Source: Aplectana chamaeleonis
Taxonomy: Eukaryota > Nematoda > Chromadorea > Rhabditida > Cosmocercidae
Assembly (NCBI GenBank): GCA_029168955.1
Contig: JAPDOI010000417.1
Location: 310,001-374,000, forward strand
DNA: 64,000 nucleotides
Reading direction: 5' to 3'
Within the stretch, counting starts at the first letter, position 1. Every line of letters starts with the position of its first letter. The notes under the pieces were generated by a model. The model saw only the letters and a program-made list of their open reading frames with translations, made no database searches and had not been told where the DNA came from. Positions 1 through 12,213 of this stretch are shown in pieces. Made by a program: the position numbers and the translations under genes.

Positions 1-329
1 GATCCCTCCCAATTCCCTTCACTCGGATTTCATTCTCTAAAGTTTCACGCAACATTCGTGTTAGTGATTCAAGCAAACATTTCCTATTCGGCATTTTACA
101 CGTATAACCAGACCAACAGCTTAATATTCTTAGAAACATACAGAATTTTGACGAGGCATTACGTATTTAAATGCTTTAGCGCCACTGAATTTCATGTTTA
201 GTGACTCGCAACAGTCTTTGTACAGACGTTCGTTTCCTCGACTGCCACGCGTCTTGCATTTCCTCATCTCCGGGTCTTCATGTGAACCCGTATATTCGAT
301 ACCATAACGCAGTACGAGTTGCTATATAA

Positions 330-1500
330 AGCCCTCAGGACACCTTCTGGAGCACTGTCCGTTTTTTATTACGTCCCACGCACTTGTTTTGAAGCCCGCC
401 TACTTTCAGCGATGTTTCATTTTTACTCTGCTTACTTCGTCTCCAGCTCTGACTGCCTCAAGCAACGCCCCACAGACTGATTCTGAAGCCAACCCATTCC
501 TCACCCCCGGAGCCCTGCCCACCTCACATGACCTCCTGTATGCTTCTTTAGAAACCCTACCTGCCCACTTTTGCGCCCCATGAAATCTTGCGTATCGATC
601 ATGATACCTGCCCATTCCTCAAGAATTTCATCACAATCCTTCTGAAACCTCCTCACATTCCCAGAAATAAGCGCAATCTTTCTGAAGACGTGTGCACTTC
701 ATGTTGAGTCACGACCGCCTCATGCAACGTCCTGCAGACTACTTGTGAAGCTGTATCCTTTTCTAACGAGTTCCTGAAGACATCCTCTTGTGACCTGCTC
801 ACTTCTAACGACTTCTGAACCAACTCCGTCCAAAGCCCCGTTCACGTCATCTGGATCTCTCACTGCGTCACACGGCTCCCTGCGCTCTGAGTGTGAGACC
901 TCACAACTCAAACTTAGACCTTATCTTACAACGCTCATAAGATCTGTTCTAGGTCATGTTCACTAATCACTGCGCTCGCTCCGTCTGAAGTCCTGCTCAC
1001 TTCTTTGTAACCCTGTCCACTTTTCACGACGTTGTATGCAGTCCTTCTGTGCTTCTGCCTCTCCTGGAATTCTGGTTACTCCTTCTGGAGCTCTGGCCAC
1101 CTTCTACAATGTCTTCTAAACTGTAGAGCCCCCTGTGCACATTAGACGATGTTCATCCTATTCCGTCTGAAGCCCAACCGACTTTCCACCACCTCCAGTG
1201 CATTTATTCGAAAGTTTACTCGTTCCGAAACTCGCCCCACCTCTGATTGTACACGACATCTTTTTGAATCCTGCTAACTTCTCAGAAGCCCCTTGACAAC
1301 CCTTCTGGAACTCTGCCCACTTCTTTGGAGTCTTGCTCATTTTTAACGACGTCTTACCCACTCCTTCTAGACCTGTACTTATCTGGTGCTCTTGCAACCT
1401 TCCCCGACGTCCTGCTCAGTGACTTTGGAGCCCTGCACACATCCAGCGGCATCCATCCATACAAATTTTTATGCTCAGCTCACTTATTACGACCTGTAGC
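330..1500. repeat. Degenerate minisatellite array, left part
   Basis: The stretch is built from strongly diverged copies of a short C/T-rich unit. The phrases CTGCCCACTTCT, TTCTGAAGCCCTG and ACGACGTCCTG recur many times in the same order, about 50-60 bases apart. The open frames here are short and change frame from unit to unit, so I read it as non-coding tandem repeat. The same phrases resume at 2385-2865 beyond an inserted element. Confidence 0.6.
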
Positions 1501-1522
1501 ACATCTTTCAAAATGTGGTACA

Positions 1523-2378
1523 CTCGGAAAAATGAAAACAAGTTACTTGTAACATAAAAGGCCGAAAACAAGTTACTTGTAACATATCTGAGCCGATGTA
1601 AGTTACTTGCGACTTATCTCAGGTCATTTAAGTTACATGTAATATATTGGCGGGATACTCTAAGTACGGTGCGCCTCCTATATGTTACATGTATCTTAAA
1701 TGGCCAGAGATAAGTCGCAAGTAACTTACATCAGCTCAGATATATTACAAGTAACTTGTTTTCGATTTCTGAGAGGACATTGTGTGCAGCTCAGAAAAAT
1801 GAAAACGAGTTACTTGTAACATAAAAGGCTAAAAACAAGTTACTTGTAACATATCTGAGTCAATGTAAGTTACTTGCGACTTATCTCAGGTCATTTACGT
1901 TACATGTAACATATCGGCGGGATACTGCGTACGGTGCGCCTCCGATATGTTACATGTATCTTAAATGACCTGAGATAAGTCGCAAGTAACTTACATCGGC
2001 CAAGAATATATTTCCAGGGCTGATGTACGACGCACTCGCGGGGTCAGCCATACGACCGGCGTTGCTGGTGGTTCAATTACCCAAGTTTGAGGTACATGAC
2101 CCTATACCAGCAGGGAAGGTCCTGCACAGCATTTTTTTGGCGTAGTGTGTGGTCTGGGATGCGCTCTCTGCGTCGCGTGTCCTCTGCGTCACGTGATGGC
2201 CACCCATAGTGAAAATTCAAATGTAAGTTACATGTAGCATAAATGTAACTTACATGCAAAATAAATTTAAGCTACATGCAATATAAATGTATGTTACATG
2301 TAATAAAAATGTAAGTTAATTGAGACATTCAAGTAAGTTACATTCATATTACAAGTAACTTGTTTTGATTTTTCTGAG
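1523..2378. mobile_element. Inverted-repeat element rich in TTACTTGTAA/TTACATGTAA, copy 1
   Basis: The ends are inverted copies of CTCGGAAAAATGAAAACAAG (right end CTTGTTTTGATTTTTCTGAG). Inside, GTTACTTGTAACAT and ATGTTACATGTAA-type palindromes repeat on both sides of a unique core at about 2010-2210. A second copy at 24724-25396 shares ends and core. It sits inside the minisatellite of 330-2865, so it is an insertion. No transposase frame is visible; it is non-autonomous. Confidence 0.7.
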
Positions 2379-2384
2379 CATCTC

Positions 2385-2865
2385 CTGTGACGTTATGCGC
2401 TCTTTTCTGAAGCTCTGCTCACCTTTCCACCTAGAGCTCCCGCCACCTCACAGGGCGTTCTACACCCTCCTTGTGAATCTCTGCTCAATTCCCTGCAGCA
2501 TTGGCCTCCTCTCACCACGTCCTGCACCAGAATTCTGTGACCTTGTCCACATTTGACAATCTACACCCATTGCTTTGAGGTGCTTCTAAGTTTTCATGAA
2601 TTCCAGCACGTTTCTCCAAATTCTTATCGCTTTCTATGAGGTCATGCTCACTTTTTCTAAGGCCCTGCCCACCTTCCATGACTTTTCATGACGTTCTCAT
2701 AAACTCCTTCTGAAGTCCTGTTCACATCTCGCGGCTTTAACCACAAAGTTTCTGAAGCACCACTCCTTTTCTCTAGGGCTTCTACCACGTCTCACGCTGT
2801 CCTGCACACTTATTCTGAAATCATATGTTCATCTCACAACGTCCTTTTGATTCAGGGAGTGAGAG
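2385..2865. repeat. Degenerate minisatellite array, right part
   Basis: This continues the C/T-rich unit of 330-1500, with CTTCTGAAGTCCTGTTCAC, TGCCCACCTTCCATGAC and CACGTCTCACGCTGTCCTGC. Together the two parts show that one array was interrupted by the element at 1523-2378. Confidence 0.55.
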
Positions 2866-3403
2866 CCTCATTGTCCATACAGATGAATATCAAATTTAAA
2901 AAAAAATTCTTATTCTAATTTTATTTACAATTCGATGAACTTCCAACACGTCGGATTTCTATACCAGTCAGAAAATTTCTCTGTTTTTTTTTCGTTGCAT
3001 GTTTTCGTTTTTGTGTAGTTTTGTTACAAGTTTTCATTTTTATGACATTTTTACATCGTTGAGTGTTTTTTAATTCATTTACAAGTCAATGAAGTTTAAC
3101 ATTTCAAATTGTATTGTTTTACATTCTGAGTGATTGTAGTGATGACTTCCGATCAGTGATAAACAAAATTTCGGTTTCCGACTTCTCGATACCCGGTGAA
3201 TTTTGATCTTCGGTTTTCCGATCTCCGCTCTTCTGGAAAAAAGGCCTCAAAATGCGAATCAATCAGAAATACCCGCAAGATTGCAGTTTCCCAATCTTAC
3301 ACTGAACGATTCCCAATGAATTTTCATTTTTTGATTTCACAAATTTCGTGTTCCGAATTATGAAATTTTGGTAGAAGTTATGAAATGGTCATATCCTGAT
3401 TTG
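2866..3403. other. AT-rich intergenic stretch
   Basis: This is A/T-rich sequence with homopolymer runs and no sizeable frame or splice-flanked exon that I can support. Confidence 0.5.
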
Positions 3404-3682
3404 TATACTCTGTTTATCGTGAATTGCACAAAACACGGTCCGCTAATAGTCCTCTAATTGGCCCGCTAGTACCGTAGTGTAAGTCCACGACGCGTTCTCG
3501 GCAGACCCGGGTGTGCACCCGGTGTGCAGAGCGATCGATTCGCCAATGCCGTCACTCGGCCACCCACCCTGCCACCCGGGTCTGCCGAGAACGCGTCGTG
3601 GACGTACGCTACGGTACTAGCGGGCCAATTAGAGGACTATTGGCGGACCGTGTTTTGTGCAATTCAAGATAAACAGAGTATA
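3404..3682. mobile_element. TA-target MITE with ~120-bp inverted arms
   Basis: The left arm begins TATACTCTGTTTATC and the right arm ends GATAAACAGAGTATA. The arms continue inward through CACAAAACACGGTCCGC, CTAATTGGCCCGCTAGTACC and GACGCGTTCTCGGCAGACCC to a short centre near 3520-3580. A TA target and the absence of any protein frame suggest a Tc1/mariner-type non-autonomous element. Confidence 0.8.
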
Positions 3683-5009
3683 AATGCTATTGGAACCTTC
3701 AAATTTCTCGAAAAAAAAAAACTTCCAGAGCATATTCTTGGCCATTGATTGAAACAACTCCAAATAATCAATACTTCAACACGCGTCAACGCGAGTCAGA
3801 GGATTTGGCGGGAGTTTCAAATAATAACACATATTATTGATTGTAAAATTACTGCTGTTTTCGGTGCCCCTTCCACTTTCGTTAAAATTGTGTCCAATTA
3901 ATGCGCAACTATCTGGGTCAACACAATGTCGTTTTTTTCTGCCTTCCTACAGCAAGTTCAAGTTTTCGTTTTCGGACAAGGTTTTCACATTTCGTTCCTT
4001 TCTTCACCCATCCCCCCGAACGCCGGCCGATCTCAATCACGACAATGTCAACACGTAAACGGCTAATGATCCCCTACCAATTTCAGTACTCAACTACATA
4101 TACATTGACATGAATTTCGGTCTCGATTCCATACGAAGCAGTTGGAGACTTCATTAGAAAATTAGCATGTTTTTCAAGTTTTTCCTCCAATGTTTTGGAA
4201 GAATTCGTCAGTACTTATGAGTCTGTTGCATTGTCTATGTGCAAGCTTGAATGGAGCATTTGCGATGATGACTGTTTGTTGTTGATTATGATGATTAATC
4301 CCGACTGAATCGTCGTCGTCCTTCCCCTTGTTTGCCTCAGTCTTCGCCCAATAGGTTTCTTCTTTCACGGACCAGCAAAGTAGTTTTTTTCTGCATAATA
4401 ACTCTTTCAATCATGTCCAGCGTAATGGCATATGTTAAAGGCATCGCTCGCGCTGGAAACCACTTTCCATTTTTCTTGCTCAATTTCATGAATGAGCCCG
4501 ATAGACCACACCTGTAAACTTTGGCGCGTCAAAACACGTAGGGTTATGAGGTTGGAAGGGGTTAAAGATGAGGATCTGCCACCAGTTCTCACCAGCCATC
4601 TAGCACAAGAAACAGAAGCGCCATGTCAGGCGCAAGAGATACTGTATTGCAAACTCGTATTTCGGAAAATCTAATCATCCAAAGTCGCCCAGTGAAAGCT
4701 TTTTATTTTTAAGTGATTTTGGTAGAAGAAAGACAAAAAAATCTTCTCAATTAGAAAGTTTAAAGCGCAAAGCCACTTCAGACGTTCAGAAAAATTTCGG
4801 ACGTATTGCACTGGACACATCGAATTTGACGGAGGGGGCGAAACATTATTTTCTTTTCAGAAGGTTTTTAACGCGTTTATTCTTCAAAACCTGGGGGTTT
4901 TTGAATTTCTTTGTTATTATCGCTTACCTCAGGAGCTCGCCTACCCAAAAACATAGAAAAATAAGACACCGCTTTTGCGCCTACGATCTTTTTGAGTCAC
5001 GAGCGTGCT
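3683..5009. other. Intergenic, with a fragment of a TTAA-type MITE at 4434-4510
   Basis: No exon is supported. At 4434 the sequence TTAAAGGCATCGCTCGCG, followed by GGAAACCACTTTCC, matches one end of the long palindromic element at 46162-46622, so a truncated copy lies here. Confidence 0.45.
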
Positions 5010-5465
5010 CAAAAGTGACTTACTCAAGAGTATTCTTTCTAAACACGGTTTTTCCAACGAAACCTGGACAAATCTTACGCGAGTTGATTCAACATGAGAA
5101 CATAAAGTCGCGTTAGAAACATTAGTCCAGCGCGGTGTGGTACCAGCTGATTGTCTACGTCGCACCGCGATGGGCTCGAATTTCTGAAGCGACAATACTA
5201 TGTTGATTCGTAGGTTTATGGTAACTCATAAACGTACTTAAAGGTGATTTACTATTGAGTATTCTCTGTGAACTCTGTCGTGTATACGGTTTTATCAACA
5301 AAATCCTTGATCAACCTTACGCGAGTTGATCCAGCGTGAATAGTTGACCCAGCATGAACAGATACAGTCCTATCGGAATTTCTTGTCCACCGTGGTGCGA
5401 TACCAGCTGTTTTGATTGTCAACAGCCATCAATGAGTGCTGCACTTGTCGAAGTCGCACCAGGGT
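5010..5465 (+). repeat. Diverged direct repeat, two units of ~155-220 bp
   Basis: The unit at 5010-5165 and the unit at 5248-5465 share, in order: GTGA(C/T)TTACT, GAGTATTCT, ACGGTTTT, CTTACGCGAGTTGAT, a GGTGTGGTACCAGCTG or GGTGCGATACCAGCTG block, and GTCGCACC. Insertions and substitutions separate the units. Confidence 0.55.
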
Positions 5466-5830
5466 CAAGTGGTCACAGTTCTGCGGGGCAACGAATGGGA
5501 GGTCAAAATTTTTGAAAAATCAGAGATTTGAGAAGGTGGCGTAAAAATTTCTACCTAGAAAAATTAAAATTCAGGAAGGATGTTCTTGATAGTAGCTAGA
5601 CTGGCACACCCAGAGGTTTGTCATCAGGGTGAGGAGTGTTGTATTAACTACGAAAAACAAAGAGAAAAATCCTTTTATTCTAATTTTGTTCCAGCATTCT
5701 TGAACAATAACTTATCCTCGGAGAACGTAAATTATTTGATATTTGATATTTTCTGGCAATATTTGACATCTATTTGACAGTGGTACGAGACAACGCTCTG
5801 CTTGACACTGCGCCGCACCGCGCTGGACTA
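5123..5830. mobile_element. Probable non-autonomous element with TAGTCCAGCGCGGTG inverted ends
   Basis: The left boundary reads TAGTCCAGCGCGGTGTGG and the right reads CCGCACCGCGCTGGACTA, an imperfect inverted repeat. An internal related copy lies near 5382. The body is A/T-rich without a transposase frame. The boundaries are tentative because one internal direct repeat crosses the left end. Confidence 0.45.
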
Positions 5831-6622
5831 GAAGTTTCGAAGGGACTGTTCATTTTTTATATATTTATTCTTAATTTGTTCCCTGGACGAATAGCGACCG
5901 AACAAATTCTCAGCGGCTAAATGCCGTGATACGCAATCTAACGAGTGTTTGAATCTTCAAATTTTCGAAAATTCAAATTTCCGACTTCAGAAATTAACTG
6001 GATGTTTGAGACCGGTATTGCTTATAAACTAAAAAGCAAACTCGAAATGGGTCAGCTGTTCAAATCCAAATCATGAATCCGAAATCTCGATTGGATCAAT
6101 AATCTTACCCTAAAGCATTCGAATATTATTTTTAATTTTTATGTTTCTTTTCCATCGCATGGAAATTCGCCAAGCGATAATTTTCTGAATTCGAATCTCC
6201 TTAAATTTTCGAGACAAAGATTTTTCAAAATTTTCCAGGTCCGTCCGTATATCTGTTTTTAAATAACTTTTTCCTCAGAATATTTTTTCGGTTTTTTGCT
6301 ACTTCTTGATAAGTGGTGATTAGCTTTTTTTCGCTACTTCTCAGACACCATTTTCTCGTTGTTTCTTCTCCATGAACTTTCAAATGAACCAATTCTGGAG
6401 GAAAATCGAAATTTCGATGGCTGCAAATTTTGAAATCCGGAATTTTGTTGCGGAAATTTTGAAATCCCGTTAACCCGGGATTTTCGCAAACTTAAACTTC
6501 TCAATTTTCGTTTACTCGACAACTTTTCCAGAGACCATTCTATTAAATTGTACCAAAACGGATCACTGTTTTGCCTGCTTTCGGATGGCGTGGGTGGTTG
6601 CGTAACGGCATGTTCCACGAAA

Positions 6623-6765
6623 TTAAGGCTCTAGTTATACACAAATTTCGCCGTCGCTGGCTTCTGCGGCATTTCTACTATTGGTCAATTTCGAAATCTG
6701 ACCAATTGCAGACGTCCCGCGAACACCAGCGGCACCGAATCGCCGATGTATAACTAGGGCCTTAA
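6623..6765. mobile_element. Short TTAA-target MITE
   Basis: TTAAGGCTCTAGTTATACA at the left is mirrored by TGTATAACTAGGGCCTTAA at the right, giving a 143-base element flanked by TTAA on both sides, as for piggyBac-type elements. There is no coding capacity. Confidence 0.75.
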
Positions 6766-7242
6766 CTGGTTAAAGTGGGCGGGAATCCGGCTGACTCGAC
6801 TTGCCTAACCCATAGAAAACTGAAAGATGGGTGCCGCAACACGACCGCTCGCAATTTCGGCAGCTAAGCGATCACCCCCCCCCAGCTCGAAGCGACTGCA
6901 TGTAATCTCTATTTCGGAGCAAAATATACTTCGCGTGCGCGTGCGGAACGTAGAGTGAGAGAGTGAGACGGTGAGAGAGCGTGGAGGAGAAGGAGACGCA
7001 GCTAACGCGCGCAATCAATGCAAACACATTTCACTCCGAAGTCGAGGGTAGATCACGCACCTCTCTTTGTAAATTTCAAGAAAATTCAGTTCCACTTATA
7101 ACCAGATAAATTTCGGATCAAACTTTAAAACCTTTATACTCAACGCCACTAACAATTCAAATTAGCCTGCTATCATAAAAATCGATTAATCTCGACATTT
7201 TTTTTTCAAACAAAATTTTCCATTTGAAATTTTCTCTTTCAG

Positions 7243-7317
7243 CACCGTCTCCACGTGGGCCCTGTTCTGGAGGATTGGCTATGTTACACGTGAGCCGATC
7301 AATGGAATATCATCCAG
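7243..7317 (+). CDS. Penultimate exon of an unrecognised gene
   Basis: The borders are TTTCTCTTTCAG before and GTAACA after. One frame is open: one base completes a codon, 24 codons follow (peptide includes STWALFWRIGYVTREPING), and two bases (AG) remain. Joining to 7468 restores AGC and leads to a stop after 25 further residues. The Trp-rich segment might be a membrane or packed segment, but I do not recognise the family. I found no exon upstream in the window that joins convincingly, so this may also be chance. Confidence 0.4.
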
Positions 7318-7467
7318 GTAACAACAATTCAGAAGATATTCACCGCCTCAGAAGTTTAAGTAAATCAAAAACCTTGTATTTATTCGCATAGAGCACTTCA
7401 TAATGGATTGACTACTCACAGTTTCATTTCATTGTTTACTTTTCAACATAAACTCTTAAGACACTAG

Positions 7468-7546
7468 CCATCACCATCCAATCACACGACACGCGATGGA
7501 TGACGCCGACTTGGACACGATTTCAACTGGCTCTGGATCCGGTTAG
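7468..7546 (+). CDS. Terminal exon of the same unrecognised gene
   Basis: This follows an acceptor-like CACTAG. It encodes HHHPITRHAMDDADLDTI followed by a Ser/Gly-rich end and TAG. The 150-base intron and phase 2 junction fit the exon at 7243-7317. The acidic, low-complexity tail is typical of a protein C-terminus but says nothing of function. No AATAAA is seen close behind the stop. Confidence 0.38.
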
Positions 7547-8310
7547 AAAATTAGATCATTTTTTATTCACTCAGGGTCTTTAAGGCTGATCATAAAGTAC
7601 CTTCGCTGAGACTTCATGTTACCTCGTGCTTTCCGGAATCACATTCATTGTGAAGAAATATACGGTTCCTACGGCGCACCCGCACAGCAAATGTGCGTGG
7701 CATGCGTGATTAGCAATATTGATTGCCGATTAGATAATTTCACGCGAAATAGCAGCGTCGCGGCTCATTAATTGGTTGGCACTAAGCGTAAGTTGATGCA
7801 AATAAGGGCCAGAAGAAAATTAATGGAGATGAATTCAGTGTTCGAAAATCCCTTTCGACATGCAGAACAATTTTACTTTTTGTTTAGCATAATTTTTTTG
7901 TCGGCGATCCGAGTACCGAAAACTCCCATTACGTGTTTTTTATCCCTGCGTTGAACCATATATTGATTCATTCTCATTCAATCGATTGAGTATACATATG
8001 CCCACGCAGTACGCCCTCCTTCCCTGAAAAGTTCCGTTAATGACACGCCAGAGCTTGTTATTAGAGCTAGATTATCACCGGGGAGATTCCGAACTTCTGC
8101 GCAGACCTATATATCGATTTCTATGGTTATTCGTAGGTCAAACCAATTCAATCCGTTTTCATGCGACTGAGTCCTCTATTAACCCAGTTTCATGATTTGC
8201 GATACTAGGGATAATTCGTCGATTAGTACTCGTTTTCTTGGTTTCAATAGCTGTGGAAAATAGTCGATATATTGTTTTTTTTAATGCGGCCTACAAATAT
8301 GTTCTCTTGA

Positions 8311-9745
8311 ATGTATCGATCAATCGACTTCATTTAGTGATTAACCGATTTCCACGGGTATAAATTAACCACACTCACGATAAGGTTGAACTCTTCCCTT
8401 TGAGCAATGTAATTGTCTTTATTTATATCAGTTGTTAATTCATCCGAATTCTTGGATGACTGACAAAACATGAAATAATCAATATATCGATTTTGCCGAA
8501 ATGAACTCGAAAATTTGGTATTAATCCAATTTTTTCGTACCAACATTTTGCGAGCTCAACGCGATTGACTCATCAAGGATTCCTTGCCGGAAAATGCTAA
8601 TCTTATTGAACTTAGAACTGTCGATGTATCGCCTTCAACTATTGATTTATTGATTTTCTCGGTAATCTTATTAACACACACACAATATTTTTTTTGCTTC
8701 ATCTAGTAACCAAATCTGTGCAGACGACACTCAAGACTATTCACCGCTTAGTGCACGATTTCCTTCTTTATTCTACCACTGCGTTCAGCAATAAATTTAT
8801 TGATTTTATCGAGATAGCTCGTACGGAAAACACAAGATATGTCCTCAGTGTCTCACAGGTAAGAAGCCGCGCCCAGCAATCGGCCGCGAAATCATCCGAT
8901 CAATAGCCAACCTCCATTCGTTTTCCCGCGCGCAATTCTCCCGCCAAGCAGCGTCACGGCTACCACCCATCCAGTGATTGACGATACCTTTGTTTCATTT
9001 ATACTCTTTCGGAAGTTCATACTGACCCAGAGCGTTCTACGCTCACAAACAACGATAACCTAACAAGAAACGAGAAATTTTCATTCCATATGTGATATTG
9101 ATTTATTGATTTTATGGAAAATCGACCAGAAGATAACCTTCCCGCCTATCTGTTTAAATCTGGATTTTTTTTATCTCACTAACCTGATAAGGAAGTACTA
9201 CAGAAAACTCTACACAAGAAAATTTCGTATTTTCAGAACTTTTTCCCTGTCCAGATGTTATCGATTTATTGATTTAACAAGACAGTCAATACCTTCACTC
9301 TGAGTTTTATTTCCCTTTGTGGCGCATATATTTGATAGATATACTCTGTCCCAAACGAGTTGGCAAGCGGAGAGCACGAAGAAGCAGCGCTTCCTCTGCG
9401 TCTCTGACGTTTTTAACATAGCATCTGTCTTACCGTGATCCAAAAACGTCAGAGACGCAGAGGGAGCGCTGCATCTTTGAACTCTTCGCTTGCCAACTCG
9501 TTTGGGACAGAGTACAGAAGGTCATAAGAAACGTTTTTATTCAGCATTGATACTACAACTAATTTCTTGCACATACCCGAGTGGAAATATCGATATATCG
9601 ATTTACCTGGATATCAAAACGATTCTAGTGCTTCGCTGCCCTTCCAACCAACTTGTATTCATAAAGCAGATGGCTAGTACTGCTTACATTTATTTTATGA
9701 ATGAAATTTGAGTTTGACCTGAGCGGGTAAATATCGATCCATCTA
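8311..9745 (+). repeat. Array of a TCGATTTATTGATTTT-like motif spaced ~150-165 bp
   Basis: Related motifs occur near 8313, 8484, 8647, 8797, 9103, 9266, 9603 and 9735 (for example TTTATTGATTTT, TATCGATTTATTGATTT, TATATCGATTTACC). The gap 8797-9103 is about twice 153. The gap 9266-9603 is 337 bases, or about 165 once the 173-bp MITE at 9342-9514 is removed. Sequence between motifs is too diverged to align by eye, so this is either an old ~155-bp satellite or a spaced regulatory motif. Confidence 0.4.
9342..9514. mobile_element. TA-target MITE, CTCTGTCCCAAACG family, copy 1
   Basis: The ends are TACTCTGTCCCAAACGAGTT and AACTCGTTTGGGACAGAGTA, essentially perfect. The arms continue through GGCAAGCG and AAAAACGTCAGAGACGCAGAGG-type sequence to a short centre. 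A larger relative is at 47288-47676. It is non-coding. Confidence 0.85.
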
Positions 9746-10997
9746 TTCAGACGAAAATCAATATAAAGCGACAGAGAAACTTTCACTAGACGATTTTTCA
9801 GCCACCGAACATCTGAGTTTCCCTTTATTTAAAACATTCCCACAGAAGCTAGAATGGTGTAAAGCATCCGTCCATGGTTATACTTCGCAGCGGCAAAAGT
9901 ATAAATCCGTGTTGCAGCAAGTATCAGAGATATGTACATACGTATGTATGTAGATCGGCTACAGGTTTCGTTCCGTTCGGCGAAGCTGCGTACCTGATTT
10001 TTTCGGCCGCTGCGACTTGTTTCGCAGCGTCAGAAAGTAGTGAAAACTAGCTAAGTACACTATCCTCACATAATCTGACCAATGGTAATGGGAGTAATGC
10101 AGACTGACAGCTTTTAGTCTACAAGAGATGGATTATACGATACGCCACGATATGCGACCGACTGTAGCCAACCGGCTTCCTTTAGCAACATTTCGTTGGC
10201 ATTTCCGTGTTTTCAGTTTACAGTTGATCGTTTCCACATTCGATCATATTCGATCCTTGTCAATCCATGATTAGCTGTTTTTTTTGTAGGTGAAACGAGC
10301 TTATAGCGGATGCGTTTTGGTGACGACAGTTTCATGTCGGAAAAAGTCCATACCCGCTGTTCTAACATTCCTCGGCCTATCCACTAGAGCATTTTTCTGT
10401 ACAAAATCCTGAAAACTTCTCACCAACCTAATGTCTTCTAGGCGTTTTCCATTTGCGCGACAGTGTTTGTCGAGGCGGCGCGCTGGCTTTCTGGCATCCT
10501 GTGAGCGCGCGGATGAGAGTTTGATGTCCATCCGGTCCGTATAGCTCGTGTGTGGTGTCAGATTGTGTCAAGTTGTCACATCGTATTTGATCTCTCGTGC
10601 ACGCTCCCCGGCGTCTGCCTGCAAATCAAACCTGGCTGGCCTTCTCACATCCGGCATAATCACTAGAGCGTTTTTGTTTCCTGTCGCACCTTTGAAGCAA
10701 TGCTTTTTTTGGCATAATTTTCGCATGATCATTTGTTCATGACTTAACAACAAAATCAATATTTACGATATGTCTTTCGGAGTTGAAGTTGCATTTTCTT
10801 TGAGTATTGTATATATTAATGTCGCTACAGTTCCCAAAAGAATGCATTTTTCGGCCATAGTACACCCGAAGCTATCGAGAAGTCTAGTGAAGGTTGTGAG
10901 GGTCATGTCTGGGTTTTCCAGAATTCCTCAGCAGGGTCAAGGAGACCGTTGGCCCGAACCTCCACTGAGCTATGGTTTCCGTATTCCATTTATCGTT
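9746..10997. other. Intergenic, no supported exon
   Basis: A short shared phrase, CACTAGAGC(A/G)TTTTT, occurs near 10383 and 10661, suggesting old repeat sequence. Frames of 60-115 codons here overlap on both strands and end inside the MITE at 10998, so I do not call them genes. Confidence 0.4.
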
Positions 10998-11112
10998 AGT
11001 CTGACGCATGGACTAGGCGGCTGGCCGCGCGGTGTTGGCGGCATCACCGGCCATTGGGGTTTCGATCGCGCGTGGCGATCTACCGTCGCAGCCCCGTCCA
11101 TTCATCAGACTT
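10998..11112. mobile_element. Short MITE, AGTCTGACGCATGGAC ends
   Basis: Imperfect inverted ends (AGTCTGACGCATGGACTAG and GTCCATTCATCAGACTT) enclose GGTTTCGATCGCGCG and CGATCTACC. The same interior phrases occur in the same order in the element at 43779-43904, which makes these two copies of one family. Confidence 0.65.
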
Positions 11113-12213
11113 GATTTATTACGTTAACTCTACGTCCTTCTCTTCTTAGTAACCAAGGTTTTTTCATACAAAACATGTACGAAACCTCGATGTTCCACCT
11201 TCTAGGTGAAATAGTTTTTGAAAATTCCGGCATTGAAAGCGATTCTTTAGAAGATTTGAATGTTTCTTTTATGTTTATTCTGTTTTTCTTTTTGCTATCA
11301 TCACTAGACGCCTTACCCTACTCATGGACCCTGGGGAGTGTTTTTCATTTCTTGCCTTGTAATGTTTACGTCCCCTCCTGTGGACTATCAATTTTCAAAA
11401 CTGTTTTATGACTCCCCTGTTGTCCCGCGGAACAGCAACCGCTTGGCCCCGTTCCTTAGCCTTTAAGAGCGTGAGGATTTCATTCTGTGCCACGTCCAGC
11501 TGTTTGATTCGCGAATGAAATGTGGCCCTCACAAGACACTCTCCCATTTCTCAATGGTGACCCAACTCTCACAAAGGATTAATTAGATTTTTTTCCAAGG
11601 GCTACCTCCCTGTGGCTGTATTCATGGAACCATGGGAGCGTCCCGGAGAGGTTTTCAGAACCAGGGGTCGACGAACTTTGGATTCTCCCGGGAAGTTTCC
11701 GTAGTTGCATGAATGGTTCATAAAAACACCATCCCACCCGAGTAGTACTGGAAAATAAGTTATGAACCAAAAAATGAAAAAACCTGTGGGCATAACAGCA
11801 TTAAGCTACCGTCATTTGTCATACTATCGAGAAAGATAACACACGGAACTCAGATTCGTGTTCTACTCCCCAAACCACCCCCCCCCCGAACAAAGCTCGG
11901 GCCGGAAATTTTTCATTGACCTCTGCAACCCCAAAAATGAGATTGGGAGATGAAGTGTGGTCCCCAGGAGACACCTAAAGCGCTCCAGAGGTCCATGCTG
12001 GGGCGCTGAACATGAATTTGATATTTGTTTAGAGTTTTCGAACGATTACGGTAGGTTTTTGTAAGTATAATGACATTTTTATTCGAAGAAGTTCGGCTAC
12101 CAGCAACGTCTCAAATGACGGTACCATGGTAATGGGACATAGACTATAGAGGCCCCACCATCGCCATGGTAGCGTAATTAGAAACCTGGCTGATTGCCAA
12201 ACCTCTTCAACGC
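11113..12213. other. Intergenic, no supported exon
   Basis: Only short frames are present. A C-run of about ten bases lies near 11877-11887. Nothing else is recognised. Confidence 0.4.

Noticed and set aside
8311..9745. CRISPR-like array
   Set aside because: The motif is short and degenerate, spacing is about 155 bases and the organism is eukaryotic.
9746..11112. Coding gene from the 76- to 114-codon frames
   Set aside because: Frames overlap on both strands, one runs into a MITE, and no splice-consistent chain could be built.
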